A stretch of 64,000 nucleotides of DNA, taken from Alphaproteobacteria bacterium. Lineage in GTDB: Bacteria > Pseudomonadota > Alphaproteobacteria > UBA8366 > GCA-2717185. The notes under the pieces were generated by a model. It did not search any database, was not told where the DNA came from, and saw only the letters and a program-made list of their open reading frames with translations. Positions 1 through 8,558 of the stretch are shown here, in pieces (the stretch's first letter is position 1; every line of letters starts with the position of its first letter). The translations under genes were made by a program, and so were the position numbers. The DNA is taken from the NCBI GenBank assembly GCA_040905865.1, contig JBBDQU010000065.1:1-64000 (forward strand), given 5' to 3'.

Positions 1-36
1 GCCTGCTCTCAAGCGGATAGGGGCCGTAACATTGCG

Positions 37-118
37 TTTTTCCGCAGCCTGCTAGATCAGGTCGTGTTCGTTTGGAATCGCCTCTGGCGATCCAACCAAA
101 CCTGTGAAGGTGCTATAG
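37..118. repeat. Composite repeat: transposon-like end plus imperfect palindrome
   Basis: Bases 37-55 read TTTTTCCGCAGCCTGCTAG, which matches the terminal repeat of the MITE-like element at 37551-37681. They are followed directly by an imperfect inverted repeat (about 58-104) whose core pairs TGGAATCGCC with GGCGATCCA, and by the flank GGTGCTATAG. This is the reverse complement of the arrangement at 37493-37571, so the two loci carry the same composite unit. The rest of the transposon-like element would lie left of the window. Confidence 0.7.
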
Positions 119-299
119 CGCCGCCAGGGATAGGGCCGGACGCCATTCGCGGTGGTTTCCTTTCGCCGGGGTTTCATTGTATGAGACTGTCTTGCCGGCG
201 GGGACGGCAGTGACGCGTGCTTCCGTTTCCGTCGGGACCTGCTTGCAAACGCGCGACGGGCCCGTAAACAGGCGGCGGAAGACCGCCGGGATATGACGA

Positions 300-1697
300 A
301 TGAGCGGCGACGGCGCGAAGCGGCCAGTACCAGAAATCATTGCGGCTTGCGCCGTCGCGCTGGGGCTCGCCCTGCTGGTGCTGCCGGTATTCGAAGGCAT
401 ACCGCAGGCGGCCCGCCAGGCGCTGGGCCTTGTCATCATCAGCGCGTCGCTCTGGGCGACGGAGGTGGTTCCCGCCCACCTGGCCAGTTTCATATTCTTC
501 TTTCTGGCGCTCGTCGTCGCCGGTCAGCCCGCGCCGGTGGTGTTCTCGGGCTTCCATTCCGGCGCCACCTGGCTGATTTTCGGCGGAATCGTGCTGGGCC
601 ATGCGATCAACAGCACGGGCCTGGGCGCCCGCTTCGCCGAGGGGCTGATCGCCCGCCGCGAAAGCGGCTATTCGGGGCTGGTGATCGGCATCGGGCTGGT
701 GGCGTTCCTGCTGTCCTTCGTCATGCCGTCGGCGATGGGGCGGGTCGTCCTGCTGACGCCGATCGTCGGCGCGCTGTGCGACAAGCTGGGATATGGCGCG
801 GAAAGCCGGGGCCGCGCCGGGCTGGTGCTGACGATGATCTTCGCCACCGCCCTGCCGCCCAGCGCGATCCTGCCGGCAACCGTGCCGAATGTCATCCTCA
901 GCGGCGCGGCGGAAAGCATTCACGGGGTCGTCTTTCGCTACGGCGAATTCCTGCTGCTGCACATGACCGTGTTCGGGTCGCTGACGCTGCTTCTCGTGCT
1001 CGTCCTCGGGCTGACCCTGTTCCGCGAGGCCCCGCCCGTCCGCCTGGTGCCGGAAGTGCGCGGCCCCGTGACCGGCGTTGAAAAACGGCTGATGGCGGTG
1101 CTGGCGCTGACCCTGCTGTTCTGGACGACTGACAGCCTGCACGGGGTGGCGCCGGCCTGGGTGGCGCTGGGCGCCGCGGTCGTCTGCCTGTTGCCCGTGG
1201 TGCGGCTCGTACCGCCCTCGGCGATGATACATAAGGTCAATTACGGCCCCTGGTTCTTCGTCGCCGGAATTGTCGGCATGGGGGCGGTCGTATCCCATAG
1301 CGGTCTGGCGGGATATCTGGGCGAATATCTGATCCGGTCGATCGGGATTGCGCCGCAACAGGACGCCTATAATTTCTTCGCGATGATCCTGACCGGCGGC
1401 ATCCTGTCGCTGGGGGTCAATTACGCGGGCGTTCCCGCCATCCTGACGCCGCTGATGGGCGATCTTGCGGTGGCGGCCGGGTGGCCGCTGGAAACCATGC
1501 TGATGACCCAGGTCGCCAGCTTCTTCTTCATCCTGCTGCCCTACCAGATCGCGCCGGTCTTCACGGGCATGCTGCTGGCCGGCATTCCGCAGCGTTACGG
1601 TATCCGGATGTGCCTGATCTTCACGGTAATCCACCTGCTGGTCGTGTCGCCGCTGAATTTCCTGTGGTGGCGCTGGCTGGGGGTGTTTTCCGCGTAA
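300..1697 (+). CDS. DASS/SLC13-family anion transporter
   Basis: The 465-residue protein is almost entirely hydrophobic, with about 11-12 membrane segments. It resembles the divalent-anion:sodium symporter family, which imports sulfate, dicarboxylates or related organic anions across the inner membrane. Family-like patches include the WATEVVPAHLASF segment near residue 52 and the NYAGVPAILTPL segment near residue 367, in the position of the second substrate-binding repeat. Length fits the family. The gene lies about 100 bp before two TauD-type dioxygenases on the same strand, so a sulfonate or other organic anion is a plausible cargo, but this is inference from context. The ATG start is preceded only by a weak purine stretch. 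Confidence 0.75.
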   Translation: MSGDGAKRPVPEIIAACAVALGLALLVLPVFEGIPQAARQALGLVIISASLWATEVVPAHLASFIFFFLALVVAGQPAPVVFSGFHSGATWLIFGGIVLGHAINSTGLGARFAEGLIARRESGYSGLVIGIGLVAFLLSFVMPSAMGRVVLLTPIVGALCDKLGYGAESRGRAGLVLTMIFATALPPSAILPATVPNVILSGAAESIHGVVFRYGEFLLLHMTVFGSLTLLLVLVLGLTLFREAPPVRLVPEVRGPVTGVEKRLMAVLALTLLFWTTDSLHGVAPAWVALGAAVVCLLPVVRLVPPSAMIHKVNYGPWFFVAGIVGMGAVVSHSGLAGYLGEYLIRSIGIAPQQDAYNFFAMILTGGILSLGVNYAGVPAILTPLMGDLAVAAGWPLETMLMTQVASFFFILLPYQIAPVFTGMLLAGIPQRYGIRMCLIFTVIHLLVVSPLNFLWWRWLGVFSA

Positions 1698-1798
1698 ACC
1701 ATCCGTCGACAAGGCGACGGCATGCCGCCCGTCTTGCGCGATATGGCGAATGCTGCTTCACTTCCGTCACGGGAACGAAGTCGGGAGGAGTAACGAAC

Positions 1799-2689
1799 AT
1801 GACGCTGACCATCAGGAAACTGGGCGAGCATCTGGGTGCGGAAGTGTCGGGCGCGGACCTGACGACGGTGACGGACGACGCCGTGATAGACGAAATCAGG
1901 GCCGCGCTTGACGAACATTCCGTGCTGGTGTTCCGCGATCAACGGTTCGAGGACAACACGCAAACGGCGTTCAGCAGCCGTTTCGGCGCGCTGGAGCGGA
2001 TGCTGTACAAGGCGGAGGGCGATGGCGGCATTCCCATCTCGAATATTTCCAATGTGGACTACAACACGGGGCAGATTTACCCGCCGGGCCATCGGCGCCT
2101 GAAGTCGAATACCGGCAACGAGATGTGGCACACCGACAGCTCCTTCAAGCCGGTGCCGGCCTATTGCTCGATGCTGTCGGGCCGGGAAGTACCGCCGGTC
2201 GGCGCCGACACGGAGTTCGCGACCTGCCGCGGCGCCTATGACGCCCTGCCGGAAGCGGAACGCCTGCGGCTGGACGGGCTGGTCGCGGAGCATAATTTCG
2301 CCTATTCGCGCAGCAAGGTGCCGGGCTATACGCCGCCGGCCGAGACACTGGCGGAGGTGCCGCCGGTCCGTCACGCGGTGGTGCGCACGAATCCGGCGAC
2401 CGGCCGGAAGAATTTCTACACCGGCGCCCACGCCTCGCACATAATCGGCTGGCCGGTGGAAAAGGGCCGCAAGCTTCTGGAAGACCTGGTTGCCCAGGCG
2501 ACCCGTCCGGAATTCGTCTATGTGCATAAATGGCGGCAGTTCGATTTCGTGATCTGGGACAATCGCTGCGTCCTGCATCGCGGCACGCCTTATGACAGCG
2601 CGAAGTACCGCCGTGTGATGCGCCGGACCACCGTTGCGGGCGCCGGACCCACGGTCAGCGAAGCCGGTGAGGCGCTCGCCGTCGCATAG
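1799..2689 (+). CDS. TauD/TfdA-family Fe(II)/2-oxoglutarate dioxygenase
   Basis: This 296-residue enzyme belongs to the TauD/TfdA family, which uses Fe(II), O2 and 2-oxoglutarate to hydroxylate a substrate, often releasing sulfite or cleaving an ether. The iron-binding triad is visible: His111 and Asp113 in WHTDSSF and the distal His260 in CVLHRGTPYD. Arginines at 271-276 are suitable for holding the 2-oxoglutarate carboxylate. The ATG at 1799 was chosen because GGGAGGAG lies just upstream and the family N-terminus begins there, although the frame is open further left. It is one of two adjacent dioxygenases with different sequences, so they probably act on different substrates or steps. The true substrate cannot be read from sequence. 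Confidence 0.85.
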   Translation: MTLTIRKLGEHLGAEVSGADLTTVTDDAVIDEIRAALDEHSVLVFRDQRFEDNTQTAFSSRFGALERMLYKAEGDGGIPISNISNVDYNTGQIYPPGHRRLKSNTGNEMWHTDSSFKPVPAYCSMLSGREVPPVGADTEFATCRGAYDALPEAERLRLDGLVAEHNFAYSRSKVPGYTPPAETLAEVPPVRHAVVRTNPATGRKNFYTGAHASHIIGWPVEKGRKLLEDLVAQATRPEFVYVHKWRQFDFVIWDNRCVLHRGTPYDSAKYRRVMRRTTVAGAGPTVSEAGEALAVA

Positions 2690-2772
2690 GTGCGCCGGCG
2701 TCCTGTGACCTTGCGCCCGCCTCCGATAGCTGCTTCATTCCGGTTCTGGCGGCGCAACCCGGGAGACTGGAC

Positions 2773-3627
2773 ATGCAGTTGGATACACAACAGTTGGAAA
2801 TACGGCCCCTGTCGGACCATACCGGCGCGGAGGTGCGGGGGATCGACCTGTCGCGCCCCGTGGATGGGGAAACCCGCGCGCGCCTCAACCGGGCCTTTGT
2901 CGATCATTCGGTTCTGGTGATCCGCAAACAGACGCTGACGGCGCCGCAATTGCTGACCGGCGTGCAACTGTTCGGCGACGTCTTCCATCAGCATAATACC
3001 CGCTTCGCGCTGCCGGAATGTCCCGAAATTCACTACCTGTCGAACCAGGACCGGTACGACGACGGCAAGCGTTATATTCCCGGCGCGGGCTATCATACCG
3101 ACCATTCCAACGCCGCCATGCCGCCGAAGGCGACGATCCTGCTGGCGATCAAGCTGCCGGATTCCGGCGGCGACACCCAGTATGTGAATATGCATCGCGC
3201 CTATGAGGATCTGCCGGATGATATCAGGAAACGGATCGCGAACCTGAAGGGTATCCATGTCTATCAGAGCAAGCACAGCGAGCGGAAGCTGACGGGGCTG
3301 CCGCCGGAGGCGAAGGGCCGGGTGCCCGAATTCGTCCGCCACCCCATCGTGCGCACCCATCCGGAAACCGGCCGGAAGTCGCTTTACCTGAATCCCATCC
3401 GCATCGAATCCATCGAAGGCATGGGCGAGGCGGAGGCGCTGACGCTGCTCGACGAACTGCTGGCGCATGCGACGCAGGAAAAATACCAGTACCGGCATCG
3501 CTGGCAGCCGGGCGACATGGTCATGTGGGATAATCGCTGCCTGCTGCACAAGGCCAACGGCGACTATGACCACAGCCAGGTCCGCTATATGTACCGGGTG
3601 ATGTTGCAGGGCGATACGCCGTATTAG
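2773..3627 (+). CDS. TauD/TfdA-family Fe(II)/2-oxoglutarate dioxygenase (second copy)
   Basis: The protein has 284 residues. The family iron site is intact: His108 and Asp110 in GYHTDHSN and distal His259 in CLLHKANGDYD. The N-terminal pattern (GAEVRGIDLSRPVD) and the segment HPIVRTHPETGRKSLY near residue 190 are typical of TauD-type enzymes of the 2,4-D/taurine dioxygenase group. It follows the first dioxygenase by 83 bp on the same strand and is probably co-transcribed with it and the upstream DASS transporter. Similarity to its neighbour is at family level only, so it does not look like a recent duplicate. The gene ends just before a 15-bp direct repeat and an IS5 transposase fragment. Confidence 0.85.
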   Translation: MQLDTQQLEIRPLSDHTGAEVRGIDLSRPVDGETRARLNRAFVDHSVLVIRKQTLTAPQLLTGVQLFGDVFHQHNTRFALPECPEIHYLSNQDRYDDGKRYIPGAGYHTDHSNAAMPPKATILLAIKLPDSGGDTQYVNMHRAYEDLPDDIRKRIANLKGIHVYQSKHSERKLTGLPPEAKGRVPEFVRHPIVRTHPETGRKSLYLNPIRIESIEGMGEAEALTLLDELLAHATQEKYQYRHRWQPGDMVMWDNRCLLHKANGDYDHSQVRYMYRVMLQGDTPY

Positions 3628-3636
3628 ATCGGCGCG

Positions 3637-3651
3637 GCGCGGTTCGGTTCA
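3637..3651. repeat. 15-bp direct repeat flanking the TetR-cupin segment
   Basis: GCGCGGTTCGGTTCA occurs here and again, same orientation, at 5201-5215. The two copies bracket a segment of about 1.55 kb with the two IS5 transposase fragments, the TetR gene and the cupin gene. Confidence 0.6.
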
Positions 3652-3662
3652 ATACGGTCGGT

Positions 3663-3794
3663 ATGCCGCCGCTCATCGACGGCGTCTCTGTTGGCGCGTT
3701 GATCGCCGACAAGGCTTTCGACAGCAACGCCATCATCGCCGGCCTCAACGAGCGCGGCGCCGGGATCGTCATCTTCCAGCATCCGCGTCGCGCC
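3663..3794 (+). pseudogene. IS5-family transposase fragment (internal part)
   Basis: The reading frame encodes 44 codons, including GALIADKAFDSNAIIAGLNE and IVIFQHPRRA. I recognise these as the region around the second catalytic Asp of IS5-family DDE transposases. No N-terminal part precedes it, and the frame departs from the family after HPRRA. The C-terminal part of what appears to be the same gene lies 1.3 kb downstream at 5100-5180, same strand. The intervening DNA carries the TetR and cupin genes. Confidence 0.65.
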
Positions 3795-3802
3795 ATGCGC
3801 GC

Positions 3803-4381
3803 CTATCTCGCAGCGACCGCAGAGAAATAGAAGTCGAGCATGGAATCAAGCGGTGCCGGGTCGCGGCGTAGACGGCTGCGCAGAGCCGCGCCCTCCCAGC
3901 AATTAACCAAGAGGTCCGCCATGCTGCACGGATCGACGTCCGCCGGCAGGCCACCACTGGCTTGCGCTTCCTGCATGCAGGAAGCGATGCGCCCGGCAAT
4001 GGTGTCGAGACACGCCTCGATTTTTTCCTGGAAGACGGGATTCACGCCTGAGAGTTCCTGACCGAGTCCCCCTAGCATGCATCCGAGATAGCCGTCCTCA
4101 CGATACTTGTCGCGCGTCGACTCAAAGAACTTGCGAACACGGTCGAGCGGCAGGAGCGAACGATCGCCGAGCGAAGCGTCTAGCCCTTTGTGAACCTCAT
4201 CCATGTAGCGATCGATAACCTGCAGGGCGAAACCCTCCTTGCTGGCGAAGTGATGATAGAACGATCCCTTCGGCATGTTGGTTTCCTTGAGCACAGCCTG
4301 GATGCCGAGATCGTTGTAGCCATGGCGCAGGAGCATGGTCAGCCCTATAACAAGCATGCGCTCCTTGGTGGAATTGTTCAT
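3803..4381 (-). CDS. TetR/AcrR-family repressor, NemR-like
   Basis: The 192-residue regulator starts with a TetR helix-turn-helix: the segment ending VPKGSFYHHF-like (here MPKGSFYHHFASKEGF, about residues 33-48) is the recognition-helix region. It resembles NemR, the E. coli electrophile-sensing repressor of glyoxal and maleimide detoxification. A single Cys follows GYLG near residue 100, close to where NemR carries its sensor Cys106, but this is by-eye alignment. The start was set at the ATG before NNSTKE because upstream codons do not match the family. It lies downstream of the cupin gene on the same strand, both behind the palindrome at 4888-4905, so autoregulation is likely. Confidence 0.8.
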   Translation of the reverse strand: MNNSTKERMLVIGLTMLLRHGYNDLGIQAVLKETNMPKGSFYHHFASKEGFALQVIDRYMDEVHKGLDASLGDRSLLPLDRVRKFFESTRDKYREDGYLGCMLGGLGQELSGVNPVFQEKIEACLDTIAGRIASCMQEAQASGGLPADVDPCSMADLLVNCWEGAALRSRLRRDPAPLDSMLDFYFSAVAAR

Positions 4382-4458
4382 TCGTATGAGACCCGTAATC
4401 TTTTGCAATCGCAGATTGACCGCCGGGTAACCAAGTTCAATGCCAGGCGCGCACGGCG

Positions 4459-4824
4459 TCAGTGCTGGTGTTCGGGCGGTGCGAAAAGGACCAGTTCCAC
4501 ACGATCGTCGCCTTCGACATAGGCGTCGTGACCTGGCGGTATCTCGAAAAAGTCGCCGGGCGCGATTGTCGTGCTCGTTCCGGTGTCGAGCATGCGAACG
4601 ACCAGGGTGCCGGAAATGCAGTAGCCCGTGTGATGCATCGGGCATGAATCCGGATTGCCGAGCAGAGGCTTCTCATCCTTTTCCCAAGTCCAGCCTGGTT
4701 CAAACACCGCATGCAAGCCGGTCGCTCCGGTCCCCATCTTGACGATGGCTATGCCGCCGCATTCCTTCATGTCGAGTAGCTGGTCGGGCTGTTCAAAGCG
4801 CCGGGTCTCGATTGTCGTGCTCAT
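4459..4824 (-). CDS. Small cupin-domain protein
   Basis: This single-domain protein of 121 residues has a cupin fold. The strand HHTGYCISGTLVV (about residues 62-74) and the turn GDFFEIPPGHDAYV (about 88-101) are the two conserved cupin motifs, with His side chains placed to bind a metal. Such small cupins act as mononuclear metal enzymes or ligand sensors; the reaction is not predictable here. The ATG at 4824 fits the family N-terminus, and the longer open frame upstream overlaps the operator. The gene is first in a two-gene unit with the TetR regulator, both lying between two IS5 transposase fragments. Confidence 0.75.
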   Translation of the reverse strand: MSTTIETRRFEQPDQLLDMKECGGIAIVKMGTGATGLHAVFEPGWTWEKDEKPLLGNPDSCPMHHTGYCISGTLVVRMLDTGTSTTIAPGDFFEIPPGHDAYVEGDDRVELVLFAPPEHQH

Positions 4825-4887
4825 GATGTCGTTTCCTTCCTTCCGTCCATCGGCAAAATTGCCCGGACGCAACAGCTGTTGCATTTA

Positions 4888-4905
4888 TTAGACCGACCGG
4901 TCTAA
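4888..4905. promoter_or_regulatory. TetR-type operator palindrome
   Basis: TTAGACCGACCGGTCTAA contains two perfect 7-bp arms (TTAGACC/GGTCTAA) around GACC. Its core is the TAGACC...GGTCTA box known for NemR. It lies 63 bp upstream of the cupin ATG, as expected for repression by the co-transcribed TetR protein. Confidence 0.75.
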
Positions 4906-5099
4906 TTGCAGGTTCGCACGGGACCGGGTTTGCGTCAATCCATGCGCTTGAGAGGCAGCTTTCTTTTCCATGGCGAGGCGGGCTTTACCGGTGTCGAAAT
5001 AGAGCGTGTCGCGGCGCCGGTCCGTCCGGCTTCAGTTCAGGCATGCCTGCAATTCGAGAAGAAAATTTTGGGGCCTTGCCCGTCTCGCGCCGGATATGC

Positions 5100-5180
5100 A
5101 TCGCAATGCGCGCGGCCAAAACCAATCAGAGCCTGAAGGCCATAATCTATCTCGCAGCAGCCGTGATAAACTCGCGATGA
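5100..5180 (+). pseudogene. IS5-family transposase fragment (C-terminal end)
   Basis: The 26 codons here start IAMRAAKTNQSLKA and finish with IIYLAAAVINSR and a stop, the characteristic C-terminus of IS5-family transposases. Sequence upstream of base 5100 no longer matches. Together with 3663-3794 it looks like one transposase gene split by the TetR-cupin segment. Confidence 0.65.
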
Positions 5181-5212
5181 ATCTCGACAGCCCAAGGCTG
5201 GCGCGGTTCGGT

Positions 5213-5419
5213 TCAGTCGGAGATCATGGTCAGCGCGGCCTTGCGGTCGCCGGGTTTCAGCCGCAGGAACAGCGTGCGGGCCTTCTTGATGTCCTTGTCG
5301 GCGCCGCTTTCGGCGGCGGCCGCGAGGGCCAGGGTTGTCGCATGATCCGGCCCGCAGATGAATGCCAGGGCCTTTGCCAGTCGGCCCATGGCGGCGGCGT
5401 CGGTTTTCATGTCGTCCAT
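5213..5419 (-). CDS. Small hypothetical protein
   Basis: The 68-residue product is mainly helical, with Ala-rich segments and a basic C-terminal part (DIKKARTLFLRLKPGDRKAA). I do not recognise the family. The ATG at 5419 was selected because GGAGG lies about 9 bases upstream, while the longer open frame runs into the palindromic repeat at 5487-5550. It is downstream of rmlBA on the same strand, but the palindrome intervenes, so co-transcription is uncertain. There is no signal peptide or membrane segment. It is probably soluble and cytoplasmic. Confidence 0.55.
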   Translation of the reverse strand: MDDMKTDAAAMGRLAKALAFICGPDHATTLALAAAAESGADKDIKKARTLFLRLKPGDRKAALTMISD

Positions 5420-5486
5420 ACAGGTTTCCTCCGGATTTTCAGGACTGTACAGCGCAGCGGTCAAATTGCTGGCCTGCGGCGGGACA

Positions 5487-5550
5487 CTATCGCACATCAG
5501 GTTTGAAGGGAACCGCGACAGGTTCCGTTCAAACCTGCGAATCTGATCTA
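5487..5550. repeat. Palindromic intergenic repeat, copy 2
   Basis: The flank CTATCGCACAT is followed by a near-perfect inverted repeat at 5498-5537 (17-bp arms beginning CAGGTTTGAAGGGAACC, 6-base loop, one mismatch) and the flank ATCTGATCTA. The rmlA stop codon (TAG on the minus strand, 5548-5550) lies in the outer flank. Related copies are at 54-118, 17082-17132, 37493-37551 and 55937-55955. Confidence 0.8.
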
Positions 5551-6468
5551 CCCCGGCTGGACGGGCCCGTCACCGACAGGCGTTTTCGGTTCCTGCAGCA
5601 GCAGGTTCCGCAGATAGGCGCCGTAACCGGATTTATCCATCGGCCCGGCCAGGCGGTCCAGCTGGGCGTCGTCGATGAAACCCCGCCGCCATGCCACTTC
5701 CTCGACACAGCCGATCTTCTGGCCCTGCCGGGCTTCGATGACCTGAACGAACTGACCTGCTTCCATCAGCGACTGGTGCGTACCCGTATCCAGCCAGGCG
5801 GCGCCCCGGCCCAGCACTTCGACCGTGAGTTTCTCCTGCCGCAGGTACATCCGGTTAAGATCCGTGATCTCGAGCTCGCCCCGGCCGGACGGTTTCAGCG
5901 AACGGGCCATGTCGACCACATTCCCGTCGTAAAAATACAGCCCGGTGACCGCGTAGCGCGATTTCGGCCGCGCCGGCTTTTCCTCGATTTCATATGCCTT
6001 GCCCGTCGTGTCGAAGCTGACGACGCCGTACCGCTCCGGGTCGGCGACGGCGTAGGCGAAGACAGTCGCCCCGTGATCCCGGGTCCCGGCGCGTTCCAGC
6101 CTTTCGCTCAGCGCGTAGCTGAAGAAGATATTGTCGCCGAGGATCAGCGCGACCGGATCGCCGCCGATCCAGCCCTCGTCCAGCAGGAAGGCCTGCGCCA
6201 GGCCGCCGGGCGACGGTTGTTCGGCATAGGCGATACTCATGCCCCACTGGCTGCCGTCGCCCAGCAGCCGACGGAAGGCCGGGTTGTCCCGCGGCGTGGT
6301 GATGACAAGGATGTCGCGGATGCCTGCCAGCATCAGGGTCGACAGCGGATAATATATCATCGGCTTGTCGAATACCGGCAGCAGCTGCTTGCTCGTTGCG
6401 ACGGTAACCGGAAACAGCCGGCTGCCGGATCCGCCCGCCAGAATAATGCCTTTCTCGGTGCGCGCCAT
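5548..6468 (-). CDS. rmlA: Glucose-1-phosphate thymidylyltransferase
   Basis: RmlA joins dTTP and glucose-1-phosphate to make dTDP-glucose, the first step of dTDP-L-rhamnose and related sugar nucleotides used in surface polysaccharides. The N-terminal nucleotide-binding loop ([14 protein letters not shown], about residues 9-22) and the following [18 protein letters not shown] segment are diagnostic. The LILGDNIFF motif near residue 110 carries the metal-binding Asp, and 306 residues is slightly longer than the usual 290-300. It follows rmlB by 11 bp on the same strand. The C-terminal end runs into a palindromic repeat that supplies the stop codon, so the last few residues may not be ancestral. 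rmlC and rmlD are not in the window. Confidence 0.95.
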   Translation of the reverse strand: MARTEKGIILAGGSGSRLFPVTVATSKQLLPVFDKPMIYYPLSTLMLAGIRDILVITTPRDNPAFRRLLGDGSQWGMSIAYAEQPSPGGLAQAFLLDEGWIGGDPVALILGDNIFFSYALSERLERAGTRDHGATVFAYAVADPERYGVVSFDTTGKAYEIEEKPARPKSRYAVTGLYFYDGNVVDMARSLKPSGRGELEITDLNRMYLRQEKLTVEVLGRGAAWLDTGTHQSLMEAGQFVQVIEARQGQKIGCVEEVAWRRGFIDDAQLDRLAGPMDKSGYGAYLRNLLLQEPKTPVGDGPVQPG

Positions 6469-6479
6469 GATACCGGTCC

Positions 6480-7547
6480 CTAATCCATTCCTCGTCTGTC
6501 GCTCAGGCCGCGGCGGCCGATTTCGCCGCCGTTCAGGACGGCTTCGGTCCAGTCGGTGTTTTCCAGATACCAGCGCACGGTCTTCCCGAGTCCCGTCTCG
6601 AATGTCTCAACCGGGCGCCAGCCCAGTTCCGCTGTGATTTTCGAAGCATCCATGGCGTAGCGCAGGTCATGGCCCGGCCTGTCGGTTACCAGCCGGATCA
6701 GCCTTTCATGGGGGCAGGCGGGCGAATCCGGCCGCATTTCATCCAGCAACGCGCATACGGTCCGCGCGATGGCGATATTCGTCCGTTCGCTGTCGCCGCC
6801 GATATTGTATGTCTCCCCGACACGGCCCCTGTCCAGTACGAGGCGCAACGCCGCCGCGTGATCCTCCACATACAGCCAGTCCCGCACGTTTTCGCCGGTG
6901 CCGTATATCGGCAGCGACCTGCCGGCCACGGCGTTGTTGACCAGAACCGGAATCAGCTTTTCCGGATACTGGTACGGGCCGTAATTGTTCGAGCAACTGG
7001 TGATCAGGCAGGGCAGGCCGAAGCTGCGCTGCCACGCCCTGACCAGGTGATCGGCGGCGGCCTTGGTCGCGGCATAGGGCGAACCGGGCCTGTAGGAGGA
7101 TGTTTCCGTAAAGCGGCCCTCCGGTCCCAATTCGCCGAAAACCTCATCGGTGGAGACATGCAGGAAACGGAAGCCGTCCCGGGCCGCGCCCGTCAATCCG
7201 CCATAATAGCCCCGCGCGGCCTCCAGCATGTTGCAGGTGCCGGTCACGTTGGTTTCCAGAAAGGCGCGCGGGCCGTCGATGGAGCGGTCGACATGGCTTT
7301 CGGCCGCCAGATGGATGACGCCGTCGGGCTGAAATTCGGCGAATGCGCGGGCGACGGCGTCGAAGTTCCGGATATCCGCTTTCAGGAAATGATGGCGGGG
7401 ATTGTCGCTGACGGACGCGATATTCGACAGGCTGCCGGCATAGGTCAGGGCGTCCAGGTTCAGGACACGCGCGTCCGTCTGCCGGATCAGCTGGCGCACC
7501 ACCGCCGACCCGATGAAGCCGGCGCCGCCGGTAACGATTATTCGCAC
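6480..7547 (-). CDS. rmlB: dTDP-glucose 4,6-dehydratase
   Basis: RmlB converts dTDP-glucose to dTDP-4-keto-6-deoxyglucose with a tightly bound NAD. It is an extended short-chain dehydrogenase. The Rossmann motif TGGAGFIG is at residues 6-13, the catalytic TDE at 133-135, and the Tyr158/Lys162 pair in SPYAATK. The GTG at 7547 was preferred to the open ATG-like codon further up because AGGAG lies 8 bases before it. The resulting 355 residues and [14 protein letters not shown]-terminus match the family exactly. It forms a two-gene unit with rmlA, so both likely feed one deoxysugar branch whose later genes are elsewhere. Confidence 0.95.
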   Translation of the reverse strand: MRIIVTGGAGFIGSAVVRQLIRQTDARVLNLDALTYAGSLSNIASVSDNPRHHFLKADIRNFDAVARAFAEFQPDGVIHLAAESHVDRSIDGPRAFLETNVTGTCNMLEAARGYYGGLTGAARDGFRFLHVSTDEVFGELGPEGRFTETSSYRPGSPYAATKAAADHLVRAWQRSFGLPCLITSCSNNYGPYQYPEKLIPVLVNNAVAGRSLPIYGTGENVRDWLYVEDHAAALRLVLDRGRVGETYNIGGDSERTNIAIARTVCALLDEMRPDSPACPHERLIRLVTDRPGHDLRYAMDASKITAELGWRPVETFETGLGKTVRWYLENTDWTEAVLNGGEIGRRGLSDRRGMD

Positions 7548-7697
7548 GCCTCGTACTCCTGCCGGTTCCTGCAATCCCGCAATCCCGGTCATTCCCGGGC
7601 GGCGCGACGCAGAAGGGTACCATCCTCCCGATTTATAGCGGACACGGAGCCAATCCGGCGATTTTGTTTGGCGGCAACCGGAAAAAAGCTGCCGACC

Positions 7698-8558
7698 CTA
7701 CCGCAGATAGAACTGCACGGGGACAACCAGCCGGATGCGGTCGCCGGCGACTTCGGGCGGCGGCGGCGGCAGGGGTTCCGCGCGGCGGATCAGGGCGCGG
7801 GCCTCGTCGTCGAGCGCCGCATGCCCGGAACTCTGCCGCAGGGCCGCGGTGTGAATACGGCCGTCCCGGTCCATCTCGAAATACATCAGCGCCGTTCCCT
7901 GCTGCCTGTGCCGGCGGGCCAGCCGTGGATATTCCTTGTGCTTCTGCAGCCAGGCCAGCAGGTAGGACATGTAATCCGCCGAAGCGCCGGGCGTGCCGCC
8001 GCCGGCCGTGCTGTCCGCGTCGCCCGCGTCGGGTCGGTCCTGGATCCCTGATTTTCCGGCGGCGCCGGCGACGGACGGGGTTTCCCTGGCGCGCTGCTCG
8101 CGAACCGGTTCAGCGGCGGCGACGGCTTCCGGTGCGGATACGGCTTCGACCGCAGGCGGCGCACGGCGCGGGGGTTCCGGCGGCTTCGGTTTCTGCTGCG
8201 GCCGGGGCGGCGGGGCGATGGCCCGCACCTCGGCAATCGCGACCGGCGGCGCCGGGGCGACATCGACGGATTCGGCGACCGGTTCCGGCGGCGCGGGTTC
8301 GATAACGGTTTCAGGGGGCGATTCCACACGGGCTTCCTCGGGCTCCACGACGGGTGTTTCCGGGGTTTCGGCAACGGGATTTGCCGTATCGCCGGGGGCG
8401 CCGCCCGCCGGTCCCAGGGAAACCTCCACACCGCCCAGCCCCATCGCCTTTGCGCCATCGGGCGGCGGCGCCCACAGGACCGAAATTGCGAATCCGGCAT
8501 GAAGCGCCGTCGCAATTGCGGCCGCCGCCGCAAGCTGCCGTCCCGTAACGCCGCTCAT
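7698..8558 (-). CDS. tonB: TonB-family energy transducer
   Basis: TonB spans the periplasm and passes proton-motive energy from ExbB/ExbD to outer-membrane receptors. The 286-residue protein has one N-terminal membrane anchor (about residues 8-28). A long Pro/Glu/Val-rich stretch (about 50-135) contains a PPRPQQKPKPPEPP run typical of the rigid TonB spacer. The C-terminal domain (about 195-286) includes YPRLARRHRQQGTALMYFEM and ends VVPVQFYLR. Its start codon overlaps the stop of the upstream exbD by 4 bp, so the genes are translationally coupled. Context, next to haem-uptake genes, suggests it is dedicated to the receptor at 11119-13203. Confidence 0.9.
   Translation of the reverse strand: MSGVTGRQLAAAAAIATALHAGFAISVLWAPPPDGAKAMGLGGVEVSLGPAGGAPGDTANPVAETPETPVVEPEEARVESPPETVIEPAPPEPVAESVDVAPAPPVAIAEVRAIAPPPRPQQKPKPPEPPRRAPPAVEAVSAPEAVAAAEPVREQRARETPSVAGAAGKSGIQDRPDAGDADSTAGGGTPGASADYMSYLLAWLQKHKEYPRLARRHRQQGTALMYFEMDRDGRIHTAALRQSSGHAALDDEARALIRRAEPLPPPPPEVAGDRIRLVVPVQFYLR

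Noticed and set aside
174-1712. Long open frame on the minus strand opposite the DASS transporter
   Set aside because: It is rich in Arg, Gln and His with no domain, and lies wholly antisense to a clear membrane-transporter gene; a GC-rich shadow frame.
5362-6483. Plus-strand frame of about 370 codons over rmlA
   Set aside because: Antisense to an unmistakable rmlA; composition is that of a shadow frame and there is no ribosome site.
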